Of a DNA stretch of 64,000 nt, positions 9,901-18,439 are shown piece by piece (the first letter of the stretch is position 1; each line of letters starts with the position of its first letter). The translations under genes were made by a program, and so were the position numbers. The notes under the pieces were generated by a model, which saw nothing but the letters and a program-made list of their open reading frames with translations, was not told the origin of the DNA and did no database searches. The stretch is from Anaerohalosphaeraceae bacterium. Lineage in GTDB: Bacteria; Planctomycetota; Phycisphaerae; Sedimentisphaerales; Anaerohalosphaeraceae. The stretch covers positions 62,001-126,000 of the forward strand of contig DAOSUR010000005.1 of NCBI GenBank assembly GCA_035378985.1, read 5' to 3'.

Positions 9901-10332
9901 GGGCTCTCCCGTCACACGCGGCGGGTCGATGCGGAATGGATATTGCGAACTCGTATAAATCGGCACATCATACCCTTCCATCTGCCAATTGGAGGGAACC
10001 CGGATGGTTTCCCAGGCCTCCACACTGTATTCGGGCCGATAGAAATCAGCCGGACGCTCCTGCGGACGGGGCGACCAGCGAAACGTCCACAATCCGTTCA
10101 GCGAAAGACGATAAGGGGAATCCTCCGGCCGGCAGGTTCGGGCCGTCTCTTCATCCGGATACGGCACAAATGACGCCCGGGCGGGCAGACAGTTCCGCTG
10201 CACAACAGACGGATTTTCCCAGTCCGGACAGTCGGGCACAACCGGGGCCGCCGCCGGACGGAGGCAGCCGGATAAAAAAGAAAGCAGCATCGCCAAAGCC
10301 GGCACTTTTACTGTTATCTGCAAGCCCTTCAT
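6976..10332 (-). CDS. GH2 beta-galactosidase (LacZ-like), lipoprotein
   Basis: 1118 residues with a lipobox-containing signal ('LLSFLSGC'). Domains in order: jelly-roll sugar-binding (about 75-255), Ig-like (256-390), TIM barrel (about 390-690), then further Ig and the 'Bgal small chain' super-sandwich. The acid/base is Glu512 in 'WSLGNESGWG' and the nucleophile is Glu598 in 'LMCEYAHAMGN'; 'FIWDWADQGI' is the LacZ-type substrate motif. Length matches long LacZ-type GH2 enzymes. It is tied by ATGA overlaps to both the rhamnosidase upstream and GH127 downstream. Specificity for terminal beta-galactose is likely, but other GH2 activities are possible. Confidence 0.88.
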   Translation of the reverse strand: MKGLQITVKVPALAMLLSFLSGCLRPAAAPVVPDCPDWENPSVVQRNCLPARASFVPYPDEETARTCRPEDSPYRLSLNGLWTFRWSPRPQERPADFYRPEYSVEAWETIRVPSNWQMEGYDVPIYTSSQYPFRIDPPRVTGEPPKEWTSWRNRNPVGSYRRTFELPAVWKGRRVFLHFAGVKSAFYVWVNGVFVGYSQGSMTPAEFEITPYVRTGRNVLAAEVYRWSDGSYLEGQDMWHLSGIFREVFLYCAGAVRIADFAVRTEPEAGDSVWRVLIQPRLDRAGDVEISGWAVRARLYDPSGQAVWPEPLRCDAEKILNADYSAEVLNERTPQRGPAKFEWLQGTVHNPRLWSAETPHLYTLVLTLEDSEGRTAEAVSCRVGFRQVRIENGRLLINGRPVRLYGVNRHEFDPDYGQAVPLERMREDIVLMKRFNINAVRTAHYPNDPRWYDLCDEYGIYIIDEANIESHGVRGLPANEPSWQTAFGDRGIRMVQRDKNHPSVIVWSLGNESGWGPNFAALAAWIRAFDPTRPIHYEGAQASAEDVNDPRDPAAVDFISRMYPKVRDLYESPMDKRWPRILQMAQDNRDSRPVLMCEYAHAMGNAVGNLKEYWEEIESNPRLVGGFIWDWADQGIRRRTADGREYFAYGGDFGDQPNSKDFCLNGLVLADRTVTPKLREVKKVYQPVRIEAADGGPRTIRVINRYVFTNLNTLEARWSLTRDGIAIQSGTLGRLECGPGEETTAVLPLELPEPPAAGDYRVRVSFHLTEPTLWAPAGYEVAWEQLPVREIKPEESSRSVSVPQIDVLEEPDGVRIKGQNFEAVFSRQTGTLSSLVYDGRELLSPQGGPVLQVYRAPTSNDRAFGKGRAYEWRQAGLDRLSRTVKSLQVSKKESGSVQIQTEAVSTTPSGAGLVHRTEWTVQGDGVIESVHRFEPFGTLPPLPRMGLVLHLAGKYAFVRWYGRGPQENYPDRNSSADIGLWSAAVQEMYVPYPRPQETGLRTDVRWLELTDVSGQGLRITAEEPMAFSALPYTAEDLEKAAHPFELTARNEVIVSLDARHSGLGNASCGPGVLPKYEVPPEPVQMRLRFSPCRAGKDAGSADLMQTSIQNTEIRESRK

Positions 10333-13079
10333 CCCGAAATCGTTTCCGCACACGAATAATGACTCACAAATCGATACGTCCCCGAAGGAATCTCATAAAC
10401 CGCCCAGCCGCCTTCGCGTCCCAAAGCCGTAATCCCCGGCACCTGTTCAATCGGCACGCCGCTTTCGTGAATCGGTGTGCCCGGCTCGCTCGGGATAAAT
10501 ACGCGGGCGGCGGTGTTGGCCGGAATCGTAATGTCATAGCGGAAAAGCCCGCCTTCCCGCTGCCAGCGGCTGCGAATCCATCCGTACAGACACCGGTATT
10601 CTGCCCCGGCCCAGTCCAGACGGCTGCTCGGATACGGCTTGAGCACAAACCGCTTAAAACCGTTTTCCTCCGGATCCAGTTCAATCCCCGCCGCAAAACG
10701 GTAAAGCCATTCCCCCACCGACCCCAGCGAATAATGATTAAAAGAGTTCATCTGAGGATTGAAAAATCCATCCTCCTTCGTCCAGCCGTTCCATCGCTCC
10801 CAAATCGTCGTGGCCCCGTGCAGCACCGGATACAGCCACGAGGGATAATCTTCGTTCAGCAGCAGCTTCCAGGCCGCATCCGCCCGTCCCATCTCCGTCA
10901 GAACAGGATTCAAAAAGCGAACCCCGATAAAGCCCGTGCTCAAATGCCAGCTGCGGCTTCGAAGTTCCTCCATCAGATGTCCAAAGGCCGTCTGCCGAAC
11001 CTCCTGCGGCAGAAGATTGAACGCCAGCGCCAACAGGTATGCCGTCTGAGTCGGCACGGTCAGCCGGCCGTCCGGAAGGAGAAACTCCTTTTGAAAAGCC
11101 CGGCGGATCCGCTCAAACATCGCCTGCCAGCGCCGAGCCTCCTGTTCGCGTTTAATCGCCCGGGCCATCCGCGCCAGCTTGGCCGCATCATCCGCCCAGT
11201 ACGCCGTCGCCAGCAGCGTCTTCATCGGCGAGTGCGTTCGAAACGTTGTATCGGAGGGAATACAGAGCCAGTCTCCGTAGTTATTCCCCAATTCATTGCG
11301 GCGGATGCAGTCCGGATTTGTCCGCTCCAGATACTCCAGCCAGGCGCTCATCGCATCATAATACCGTTCAATAATTCGGGTATCCCCGTAAAAACGCCAG
11401 AGCACCCAGGGGATAATAATGCCCGCATCGGCCCAGCCCGCCGCCCCGCCCAGCCCGTCCAGCCCAACATAGTTGACGTCCTCCCGCAAACGCGGGGCCG
11501 TATCAGGAAAGATGCCTTCGGGTGTCTGCGCATCGGCAATATCCCTCATCCACTTTGTAAAGAAGGCGGCGGTATCCATATTATAGCTGGCCGTGTGGGA
11601 AAAAATCTGCGCATCCCCCGTCCAGCCCAGACGCTCATCCCGCTGCGGACAATCCGTCGGCACGCTGATGAAGTTGCCCTTCTGACTCCAGAGCGCATTC
11701 TGCCAGAGCCGGCTGACCAGCGGATGCGAACAGTCAAACCGGCCGGTCTGCTCCAGGTTCGAATGCACCACACAGCCCGTAATCGCATCTTCAGCGGGCC
11801 GGCCGCTCAGACCGCTCAGCTCGACATATTGGAAGCCGTGAAAGGTAAACCGCGGCTGCCAGATTTCCTCGCCTCGACCGCTGAGGATATAGACATCCGT
11901 CGCCTTTGCACGCCGCAGGTTTTCTGTATAGAGCGTCCCGTCCGGATTCAGCCGCTCTCCGTGCCGCAGAGTAATCCGCGTTCCGGCAGGGCCGCGCACC
12001 TTTAACCGGACCCAGCCGGCGATATTCTGCCCCAGATTAAAAATCCAGGTGCCGGGCCTGCTTTCATGAACCGAAACCGGCCTGAGCATTCCCGCAATTC
12101 GAACGGGTTCAGAGGGCTGGGCGACCAGCGGAACCGCCGGCGGCTCGACAAGTCGAACCGGAGACCATCCGCGGTCATCGTAATCCGGCTGCTCCCAGCC
12201 GGTCAGTTCGAACCGCGCATCATACGTCTCGCCCATCATAAAATCCGAACAAACAATCGGCCCGGCGGCACATTTCCAGCTTGAATCCGTTCGAACCGTC
12301 CGCCGCGAACCGTCGGCCCCCATCAGCTCCAGCTGAATCAGCAGACTGGTTTCCAGTCCGTAGCGTCCCCGCGTTTCCTGCCAGCCGACATAGCCGCTGT
12401 ACCAGCCGTCCCCCAGAACCGCCCCCACTACATTCCGACCTGTCCGAATCATCTCCGTCACATCATAAGTGCGATAGTGAATCCGTTTGGTATAATCGGT
12501 CCACTCCGGCACAAAGACATCCTCCCCCACACGCCGCCCGTTCAGATACACCTCCGCCACCCCGCGGGCGCTCACATACAGGGTTGCCTTCTGAACCGCT
12601 CCGTCCGCCGAAAAGACCTTGCGAAACCACGGCGGCGTACCGGGTTCTGTCAGCGTGGGCGTTACGGCATGAGGGGCATGCCTGCGATAATCCGGGTCGG
12701 CGGCAATCCACTGAGCCTGCCAATCCTCCTTCTCCAGCAGCCCCATCGTCCAGAAGGCCGGCTCGGACAGCGCCGTCTCCCCCTGCTCGTCCCACACCTG
12801 CACCTGCCACCAACACTCCTGCCGTGAGGTCAGAGGCACTCCATGATAGACAATCTGCGCCGACCGGTCATCCTCGATTCGCCCGCTGTCCCACAAATCC
12901 GCCCCGCCTGCGGCCAAAATCGCCGCCGAAGAGGCCGTCCGCACACGCCAGGCCGTCTGGCGGACACCCCGACGGTTCGAAAACAGAATCCAGCTCAGAC
13001 GCGGCTGCCTTTCATCAATCCCCAAGGGGTTCTTCAGATACTCACAGCGCAGATATGAAACCGCTGTCGATCGGCTCAT
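10329..13079 (-). CDS. GH78 alpha-L-rhamnosidase
   Basis: 916 residues. N-terminal beta-domains ('YEYLKNP..' type start, 'DLWDSGRI', 'ATLYVSARGVAEVYLNG') are followed by the bacterial rhamnosidase concanavalin-like domain ('WIFNLGQNIAGWVRLKV'). The (alpha/alpha)6 catalytic barrel carries 'PTDCPQRDERLGWTGD', where Glu482 is the expected general acid, and a C-terminal beta-sandwich closes the protein. Unlike its operon partners it has no signal peptide, suggesting that rhamnosyl oligosaccharides are cleaved after uptake (inference). The start ATG is preceded by AAGG. The stop overlaps the GH2 start. Confidence 0.88.
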   Translation of the reverse strand: MSRSTAVSYLRCEYLKNPLGIDERQPRLSWILFSNRRGVRQTAWRVRTASSAAILAAGGADLWDSGRIEDDRSAQIVYHGVPLTSRQECWWQVQVWDEQGETALSEPAFWTMGLLEKEDWQAQWIAADPDYRRHAPHAVTPTLTEPGTPPWFRKVFSADGAVQKATLYVSARGVAEVYLNGRRVGEDVFVPEWTDYTKRIHYRTYDVTEMIRTGRNVVGAVLGDGWYSGYVGWQETRGRYGLETSLLIQLELMGADGSRRTVRTDSSWKCAAGPIVCSDFMMGETYDARFELTGWEQPDYDDRGWSPVRLVEPPAVPLVAQPSEPVRIAGMLRPVSVHESRPGTWIFNLGQNIAGWVRLKVRGPAGTRITLRHGERLNPDGTLYTENLRRAKATDVYILSGRGEEIWQPRFTFHGFQYVELSGLSGRPAEDAITGCVVHSNLEQTGRFDCSHPLVSRLWQNALWSQKGNFISVPTDCPQRDERLGWTGDAQIFSHTASYNMDTAAFFTKWMRDIADAQTPEGIFPDTAPRLREDVNYVGLDGLGGAAGWADAGIIIPWVLWRFYGDTRIIERYYDAMSAWLEYLERTNPDCIRRNELGNNYGDWLCIPSDTTFRTHSPMKTLLATAYWADDAAKLARMARAIKREQEARRWQAMFERIRRAFQKEFLLPDGRLTVPTQTAYLLALAFNLLPQEVRQTAFGHLMEELRSRSWHLSTGFIGVRFLNPVLTEMGRADAAWKLLLNEDYPSWLYPVLHGATTIWERWNGWTKEDGFFNPQMNSFNHYSLGSVGEWLYRFAAGIELDPEENGFKRFVLKPYPSSRLDWAGAEYRCLYGWIRSRWQREGGLFRYDITIPANTAARVFIPSEPGTPIHESGVPIEQVPGITALGREGGWAVYEIPSGTYRFVSHYSCAETISG

Positions 13080-13100
13080 CCTTGACTCTCAAAAAACGGT

Positions 13101-13289
13101 TCAGCCCAAATGGTCTTTTCGAATCCAGAAAACGGCCGTGCCGAACCACATCAGCATCCCGGCATTCATCAAATGAAAATACATCTCCTTAGACAAGAGC
13201 CCCCCGAAGACCAGAAAGGATGGGATGAGGGAAAGGGCCAGCCCCGCAAAGGAAATCGCCTGAAGAATTCGTTTTCCTGTCGATGTCAT
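13101..13289 (-). CDS. Small two-helix membrane protein paired with permease
   Basis: 62 residues with two hydrophobic helices ('ISFAGLALSLIPSFLVFGGLL' and 'HLMNAGMLMWFGTAVFWI') and a short charged C terminus. Its ATG overlaps the stop of the NCS1-type permease (ATGA), so it is almost certainly translated with it. Size, topology and coupling suggest an accessory or stabilising subunit of the transporter, but I do not recognise the family. It is too small for similarity alone to be convincing; tight coupling is the main evidence that it is real. Confidence 0.6.
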   Translation of the reverse strand: MTSTGKRILQAISFAGLALSLIPSFLVFGGLLSKEMYFHLMNAGMLMWFGTAVFWIRKDHLG

Positions 13290-14812
13290 ATCTTCCGCTC
13301 CTGTTCAAGGGGATGCAGCCGCTGCTGAATCAGACTGCACACCGTATAGAGGGACACCGCAATCAGCCATGCCGGCAGCACCTGCAGAAACAAATCCGCC
13401 TTATACTGACTCAAAAAAGCCGGCAGGTACGCATTGACCCAGGCCATCGAGGCATACTGGTCTTTGGCATACAGAACAAAACAGATGCCGAACGAACCAA
13501 ACCACCCCGCCGCCGCCGGCCAGCTGAGCCGAAGCCCGCGCTGCTGTGCATAGTTCCGCGCAAGCCCCAACCGCGGAAACAGCCAGTAATCAATGAAGAT
13601 AAACGCTCCCAGCGGCATAAAGAAAAGCCCGTAATACGCCACAATCCGGTCCAGATAGTGCAGCACGGCCGGAATGCATGCCGTCACAATCATCAGAATC
13701 CCCGCCGCCAGCGTCACCGCCCAGCGCCGCCAGTTGGGCGTAGCCACCTGAAACGCCAGTCCGGCCCGGTACAGCGTCGGATTGGCCGTCGTCCAGCCGG
13801 CCAGCAGCACACACACAATCCCGGCATAGCCGGCCCCGAACATCGCGATATTCCCCGGTGTCGGATTGGGGTCCGCCGCCCCCGCCGCCCGCTGAGCATG
13901 AACAAACGCCGCACACAAAACGCCCGAACAAATCCATGCCAGATAATGTCCGATGAACATTCCAAACGCCGAGCAAAACCCCATCTGCCACTTGCGGGCG
14001 TATCGAAAAATTGTTACATCCCCCATTCCCATATGCTGAGCAATATTGCACAGCCAGGCCAGCCCGACACAATGCCAGAAGCGATACGTCATCTGCCCGG
14101 GATACGGCTCCCCCGTCCAGATTTTCTCATTGGCAATCTGCCAGAAATTCCCCAGTCCGGTCACCCCCAGCGACGGCAGCGACGCAATCGCCCCGGACAA
14201 AAACACAAACGGCATCCACGGCGCCACCACCTTGGCAAAATGAGCCAGCCGCTCAAATCCGAGAATGGCCAGCACGGCAATCACCGTCCCAACGCCGACG
14301 GCAATCAGCATCCAGGGGATGCTCGGCACCGTTTGCCCCGCTGCATAGTTCGGACTCGGAATCCCCAGAGGCAGCGTCACCGCCGTTGTGGAAACATTCA
14401 CCATCGAGCCGGCCAAAAGACACAAAATCAGGGCAAACAGACCCGAATACACAACGGTCAGATACGGCCCGGCGATTTTGCGGATTTGCCAGTAAATCGT
14501 CAGACGCTCTTTGACGGCGATCGGGGCGCACAGAAAGGCCCAGCTCAGAACCGCCAGCAGATTCCCCAGCGCCAGCCCCCCGAACACATCAACGGCTCGG
14601 ACCCCATGCATTACCAGCAGCGTCCCGAGCACAAACTCTGTTCCCGCAATGTGCTCGCTGGAAAACATCGCAATAAACGTCCGCCAGCCCTGCAGCTTGC
14701 TTTCATGAACGGGCTCCCGATCATACTCATAGAGAGCATCAAGCCGTTCAATCAGTGTGGATTTGACGTTGGAGGGAACCGAAGCCGGAGTCGATTGGGT
14801 TTTTATACTCAT
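13286..14812 (-). CDS. NCS1/APC-fold permease, probably sugar or nucleoside uptake
   Basis: 508 residues and about twelve hydrophobic segments. The sequence resembles the purine-cytosine permease/NCS1 branch of the LeuT-fold transporters ('FSSEHIAGTEFVLGTLLV' at helix 1, a broken-helix-like 'GWTTANPTLYRAGLAF' in the middle). The chosen ATG has a GGGAG ribosome site; an in-frame start five codons earlier lacks one. A good sigma-70 promoter lies just upstream, so this gene opens the second half of the glycan locus (permease, small membrane protein, GH78, GH2, GH127, DUF4038). Context argues for import of a sugar or oligosaccharide rather than a nucleobase, which is inference. Confidence 0.75.
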   Translation of the reverse strand: MSIKTQSTPASVPSNVKSTLIERLDALYEYDREPVHESKLQGWRTFIAMFSSEHIAGTEFVLGTLLVMHGVRAVDVFGGLALGNLLAVLSWAFLCAPIAVKERLTIYWQIRKIAGPYLTVVYSGLFALILCLLAGSMVNVSTTAVTLPLGIPSPNYAAGQTVPSIPWMLIAVGVGTVIAVLAILGFERLAHFAKVVAPWMPFVFLSGAIASLPSLGVTGLGNFWQIANEKIWTGEPYPGQMTYRFWHCVGLAWLCNIAQHMGMGDVTIFRYARKWQMGFCSAFGMFIGHYLAWICSGVLCAAFVHAQRAAGAADPNPTPGNIAMFGAGYAGIVCVLLAGWTTANPTLYRAGLAFQVATPNWRRWAVTLAAGILMIVTACIPAVLHYLDRIVAYYGLFFMPLGAFIFIDYWLFPRLGLARNYAQQRGLRLSWPAAAGWFGSFGICFVLYAKDQYASMAWVNAYLPAFLSQYKADLFLQVLPAWLIAVSLYTVCSLIQQRLHPLEQERKI

Positions 14813-14867
14813 ATCTCCCTGCACCATTCTGTGTCAGACGGCTCAGACCGCCGCCAAGCCGCACCCG

Positions 14868-14895
14868 ATTCTATACACGCTTTCCGCTTTGTCAA
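14868..14895 (-). promoter_or_regulatory. Sigma-70-type promoter of permease-hydrolase operon
   Basis: On the minus strand TTGACA (14895-14890) is followed by a 16-base spacer and TAGAAT (14873-14868), five of six matches to the -10 consensus. Transcription would start near 14861 and leave a leader of roughly 50 bases before the permease ATG. It lies in the 182-base gap after the FGGY kinase, the only real gap in the minus-strand locus. Confidence 0.6.
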
Positions 14896-14994
14896 TGACG
14901 CTTGCCAATCCCGCCCGCAGACGCCGGCCGAAAACAGACACGCTGATTCCCCTGAACAGCTTCTTCTCCTGCGCACCGCCGGACCATTCGAGAA

Positions 14995-16599
14995 TCACCG
15001 CTCTTTGCGGACGAATGCCTCGTCTTTTTTTCCGGCAACTTCCGCGATTCGAAGCGGTGTCTGTTTTTTTCGCCGGCCTTCTGTGTCCGCTTTGTACAGC
15101 GCCGACCGGTTCAGACGCTCCACTTCCAGAAGCCATCCCTGATAACTCGTTTGGACCTCGGACGTGTCGGCACCCGCCTGATACCGAACCTCCCCGAGCG
15201 TCTGCTGCGGCAGCCGCTGCAGGTCCTCGTAAATCCCCGCCCCCAAACCCGCCAGACAGGCCGCCCCAAAAGCCGAGACATCCTGGAACCCGATATTGAT
15301 AACGTCCTTGCCGAGCAGATCCGCCAAAAACTGCAGAATAAACCGATTTTTACTGATGCCGCCGTCCACCCGCAGCTGCGACAGCGAAAGCCCGCTGCAC
15401 TGCTCCATCGCGGCGAGAACATCCTGAATCTGATACGGAATGGATTCGAGGGCCGCCCGAACCAGATGGTTTTTCGTGCTGCCGAGCGTCAATCCCGTCA
15501 CGGCGGCTTTTGCGTCCAGATTCCAGTACGGAGCCCCCAGTCCGCTGAACGCCGGAATCAGATACACCCCGCCGCTGTTTGAAACCGACCGGGCCATCGC
15601 TTCGCTTTCTTCGCTTTCCCGAAGCAGGCCCAGATTGTCCCGCAGCCACTGAATCGTCGCACCGCAGGAAACAATGATCCCCTCCAGTGCATAGTCCACA
15701 CGCTCCCCTGCACTCCAGCAAATCGTGCTCATCATCCCGGCGGAGGACGAAACACGACGGCTTCCGGTATTCAGCAGAATGGAACAGCCGGTCCCCAGCG
15801 TGGCCTTGGCCGTTCCCGGCGCAAAACATCGTTCCCCGAAAGCCGCCGCATGAGAGTCGCCCACCAGAGCATGGATGCCGATTGGAGACGGCAGCAGCCC
15901 TTCAAAATCCGTCCGGCCGAAGGCAAACGAAGACGGCCGAACCTCCGGCAGCTTCAGCCCCGTCAGGTGAAACTGACCCAGCAGATACGGGTCCCAGCAC
16001 AAACGGTCAATGTCAAAGAAAAGCGTTCGCGAGGCATTCGTATAGTCCGTGCAGTAACTTCGGCCTCCCGTCAGCTTATACAGAAGCCAGGTATCCACCG
16101 TACCGAAGAAGGCGCGGCCGCTTTGAACGGCCGTTCGAATCTCCGGACAATTCTCCATCAGCCAAACCAGCTTGGTCCCCGAAAAATAAGGGTCTGCAAT
16201 CAGCCCGGTCCGACGGATGATTTCCTGCTCCAGAGACGAGCCCCGAATCCGGCTGCAAATTTCCGCGGAGCGTCGGCACTGCCAGACAACCGCCGGCCCC
16301 AGCGGCCGGCCCTGCGCATCCCACAAACAGAACGTTTCCCGCTGGTTGGAAATGCCGCACGTCCGTATCCCGCTCAAATCCGAGGAAACCTCCGCGCGAA
16401 ACTGAGCCAGACAGGACCGCAGCGCGGCCAGGACATTCCGGTAGATTTCCAGCGGGTCCTGCTCCACAAACCCCGGCCGGGGATACGAAGAGCCCAGTGG
16501 TTCGGACCCTCTGGCGGCAATCCGGCCGTCCGTATCAAAGACAACCGCCTTCGTGGCACTGGTGCCCTGGTCAATTGCTAAAATGTATTCCTTTTTCAT
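14995..16599 (-). CDS. FGGY-family carbohydrate kinase, glycerol kinase-like
   Basis: 534 residues. The N-terminal phosphate loop 'AIDQGTSATKAVVFD' and the GlpK-like blocks 'GISNQRETFCLWD', 'VVWQCRRSAEIC' and 'DPYFSGTKLVWLM' put it nearest glycerol kinase. The second FGGY domain has 'GTGCSILLNTG' and 'LRVDGGISKN'. A basic tail of about 35 residues extends beyond the usual GlpK end. The ATG overlaps the stop of the transketolase C subunit. Because it sits with a sugar isomerase and a split transketolase, the true substrate may be a ketose or polyol other than glycerol; sequence alone cannot settle this. Confidence 0.82.
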   Translation of the reverse strand: MKKEYILAIDQGTSATKAVVFDTDGRIAARGSEPLGSSYPRPGFVEQDPLEIYRNVLAALRSCLAQFRAEVSSDLSGIRTCGISNQRETFCLWDAQGRPLGPAVVWQCRRSAEICSRIRGSSLEQEIIRRTGLIADPYFSGTKLVWLMENCPEIRTAVQSGRAFFGTVDTWLLYKLTGGRSYCTDYTNASRTLFFDIDRLCWDPYLLGQFHLTGLKLPEVRPSSFAFGRTDFEGLLPSPIGIHALVGDSHAAAFGERCFAPGTAKATLGTGCSILLNTGSRRVSSSAGMMSTICWSAGERVDYALEGIIVSCGATIQWLRDNLGLLRESEESEAMARSVSNSGGVYLIPAFSGLGAPYWNLDAKAAVTGLTLGSTKNHLVRAALESIPYQIQDVLAAMEQCSGLSLSQLRVDGGISKNRFILQFLADLLGKDVINIGFQDVSAFGAACLAGLGAGIYEDLQRLPQQTLGEVRYQAGADTSEVQTSYQGWLLEVERLNRSALYKADTEGRRKKQTPLRIAEVAGKKDEAFVRKER

Positions 16600-17561
16600 A
16601 CCCGTTTCCTGTTCAACAGGGCTCGGCCGATTTCAGCAAGCCCTTCCGGCGAAATCCCGTAATAAGCCATAATGTCCAGCTGACTGCCGGTCACGGTGTC
16701 CTCATCAGGAAATCCGACGATTCGGAAGGGAACCGACACACCGGCCTGCATCAGGACAGCCGCACACGCCTCTCCCAGCCCGCCGGCACAGCTGTGCTCT
16801 TCCACCGTAACAACCGCCCCGCATTCTCGGGCGGCCCGCAGAACGGCCTCTTCATCCAGCGGTTTGACCGTATGCATACTGAGCACGCGGGCCGAAATGC
16901 CTTCGCGGGCCAGAAGGTCGCAGGCCCCCGCCGCCTGAACGACCGTCTCTCCCGTCGCAAGGAAGGCAATATCACTTCCATCGCGGACAAGCAGCGCCTT
17001 GCCCACGGTAAATTTTGTGCCGGGCCGATGCAGAGGCGGCATCGGACGTTTGCCGAAACGAAGGAAAACCGGATGGGGCATCTCGGCGGCGGCCTTGACC
17101 GCCTCGGCCGTTTCCAAATTGTCCGCAGGCACAACAATCGTGCAGTTCGGAATCGCCCTCAGCACCGCCAAATCATGCAGCGAATGGTGAGTCGAGCCGA
17201 GGGCGCCGTAGCTGACCCCGGAACTGATGCCGACCAGCTTGACCGGATGATCGGAATAACAGACATCATTCTTGATTTGCTCCAGCGAACGCGCCGTCAG
17301 AAAACTTCCCGGAGAAACGGCAAATACAATCTTGCCGGCCGAGGCCAGCCCCGCCGCAATTCCCACCAGATTCTGCTCCGCTATCCCGACTTCTATAATC
17401 TGCCCGGGCAGGGCTTGGGCAAACGGCACCAGCTTCCCGGAGCCGCGCGAATCACTGGTCACAACCAGAATATTCCGATTCTTCCTGGCCAGCGCCAGCA
17501 GCGTCTCGGAAAACACGTCCAGGTTGGCCTTCCCCGTTTCCATCACTGCAGCGCCGCTCAT
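16596..17561 (-). CDS. Transketolase C-terminal subunit (second copy)
   Basis: 321 residues with the pyrimidine-binding domain ('EVGIAEQNLVGIAAGLASAG', catalytic Glu in 'AEQN') and the C-terminal domain ('SMHTVKPLDEEAV', 'VTVEEHSCAGGLGEA'). GAGGAGG precedes the ATG. It overlaps the N subunit upstream and the FGGY kinase downstream by ATGA. It is clearly homologous to but diverged from the copy at 603-1553, so the pair is not a recent duplication. It likely recycles pentose phosphates made from the hydrolysed sugars. Confidence 0.92.
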   Translation of the reverse strand: MSGAAVMETGKANLDVFSETLLALARKNRNILVVTSDSRGSGKLVPFAQALPGQIIEVGIAEQNLVGIAAGLASAGKIVFAVSPGSFLTARSLEQIKNDVCYSDHPVKLVGISSGVSYGALGSTHHSLHDLAVLRAIPNCTIVVPADNLETAEAVKAAAEMPHPVFLRFGKRPMPPLHRPGTKFTVGKALLVRDGSDIAFLATGETVVQAAGACDLLAREGISARVLSMHTVKPLDEEAVLRAARECGAVVTVEEHSCAGGLGEACAAVLMQAGVSVPFRIVGFPDEDTVTGSQLDIMAYYGISPEGLAEIGRALLNRKRV

Positions 17562-18439
17562 GGTTCCGCCTCCTCAAGCTGTGCCCGCAGCTCCTCCATC
17601 GCCCGTTCATACTCCTCATCGCTGGGGACGCCGTGGTGCCATTTGGCGTCGTTTTCCATAAAACGGACGCCCTTGCCTTTGACGGTATGGGCAATCACCG
17701 CACTGGGCCTGCCGACCTCAAAGGGCACCGAACTTAAAACCTCCCGCAGGGCCGTCACATCATGCCCGTCCACCTCCCGCACCGACCAGCCGAACGCGGC
17801 AAACTTATCCACAAGACTTTCCAGTGCACAAACCTCTTCGGTTCGGCCGGTAATCTGCAGCTGATTGCGGTCCATAATCGCCGTCAGATTGTCCAGACCG
17901 TAATGGGCCGCCGTCATCATCGATTCCCAGTTCGACCCTTCGGCCAGCTCCCCGTCCCCCAGCAGGACGAAAACACGATAGCCCAGGGCGTCCATTTTGC
18001 CGGCCAGGGCCGCCCCTGCCCCGAAAGCCAGCCCGTGCCCGAGAGCCCCGGTATTGTGTTCAATCCCCCGAATCTTCCGCGTCGGATGTCCGACATACGG
18101 CGAACGAAACCGACAGAGGGTCTCCAAATCCGATTCCGGGAAAAACCCCCGGTCCGCCAGCACCGCATACAGGGCCTCGACCGAGTGTCCTTTGCTTTGG
18201 ATATAGCGGTCCCGCCGCGGGTCCTCCGCCGTTTCCGGAGAAACGTTCAACACACAATTGTACAAAACATTCAGAATATCCACGCACGAAAGACTGCCGC
18301 CCGTATGGCCGGCCCGCGCGTTCTTGATATACTTCAGCAGCCGAATGCGGTACTCCACGGATTTCCTGCGCAGCAGAGAATCCAGAGCCGCCCTTTGCAT
18401 CTTTTCATCCGTTCGCTGCTCGAAACAAGGCATCATCAT
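17558..18439 (-). CDS. Transketolase N-terminal subunit (second copy)
   Basis: 293 residues, full length for the TPP subunit. It has 'NARAGHTGGSLSCVDIL', 'SKGHSVEALYAVLADRG', the TPP motif GDGELAEG with a following DRN, and 'HTVKGKGVRFMEND'. The motif's final residues are 'DRNQLQ' rather than DNN, as in many split transketolases. The gene starts with three ATG codons in a row; the first overlaps the TGA of the upstream DUF4038 gene. The ribosome site (GGGTGGA) is modest, so coupling to the upstream gene probably matters. Confidence 0.92.
   Translation of the reverse strand: MMMPCFEQRTDEKMQRAALDSLLRRKSVEYRIRLLKYIKNARAGHTGGSLSCVDILNVLYNCVLNVSPETAEDPRRDRYIQSKGHSVEALYAVLADRGFFPESDLETLCRFRSPYVGHPTRKIRGIEHNTGALGHGLAFGAGAALAGKMDALGYRVFVLLGDGELAEGSNWESMMTAAHYGLDNLTAIMDRNQLQITGRTEEVCALESLVDKFAAFGWSVREVDGHDVTALREVLSSVPFEVGRPSAVIAHTVKGKGVRFMENDAKWHHGVPSDEEYERAMEELRAQLEEAEP

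Noticed and set aside
5309..12005. Very long plus-strand open frames (5309-7009, 7849-9885, 9882-12005)
   Set aside because: Antisense to GH127, GH2 and GH78, which have complete motifs. The frames are Arg/Pro/His-rich, as expected from reversed GC-rich codons.
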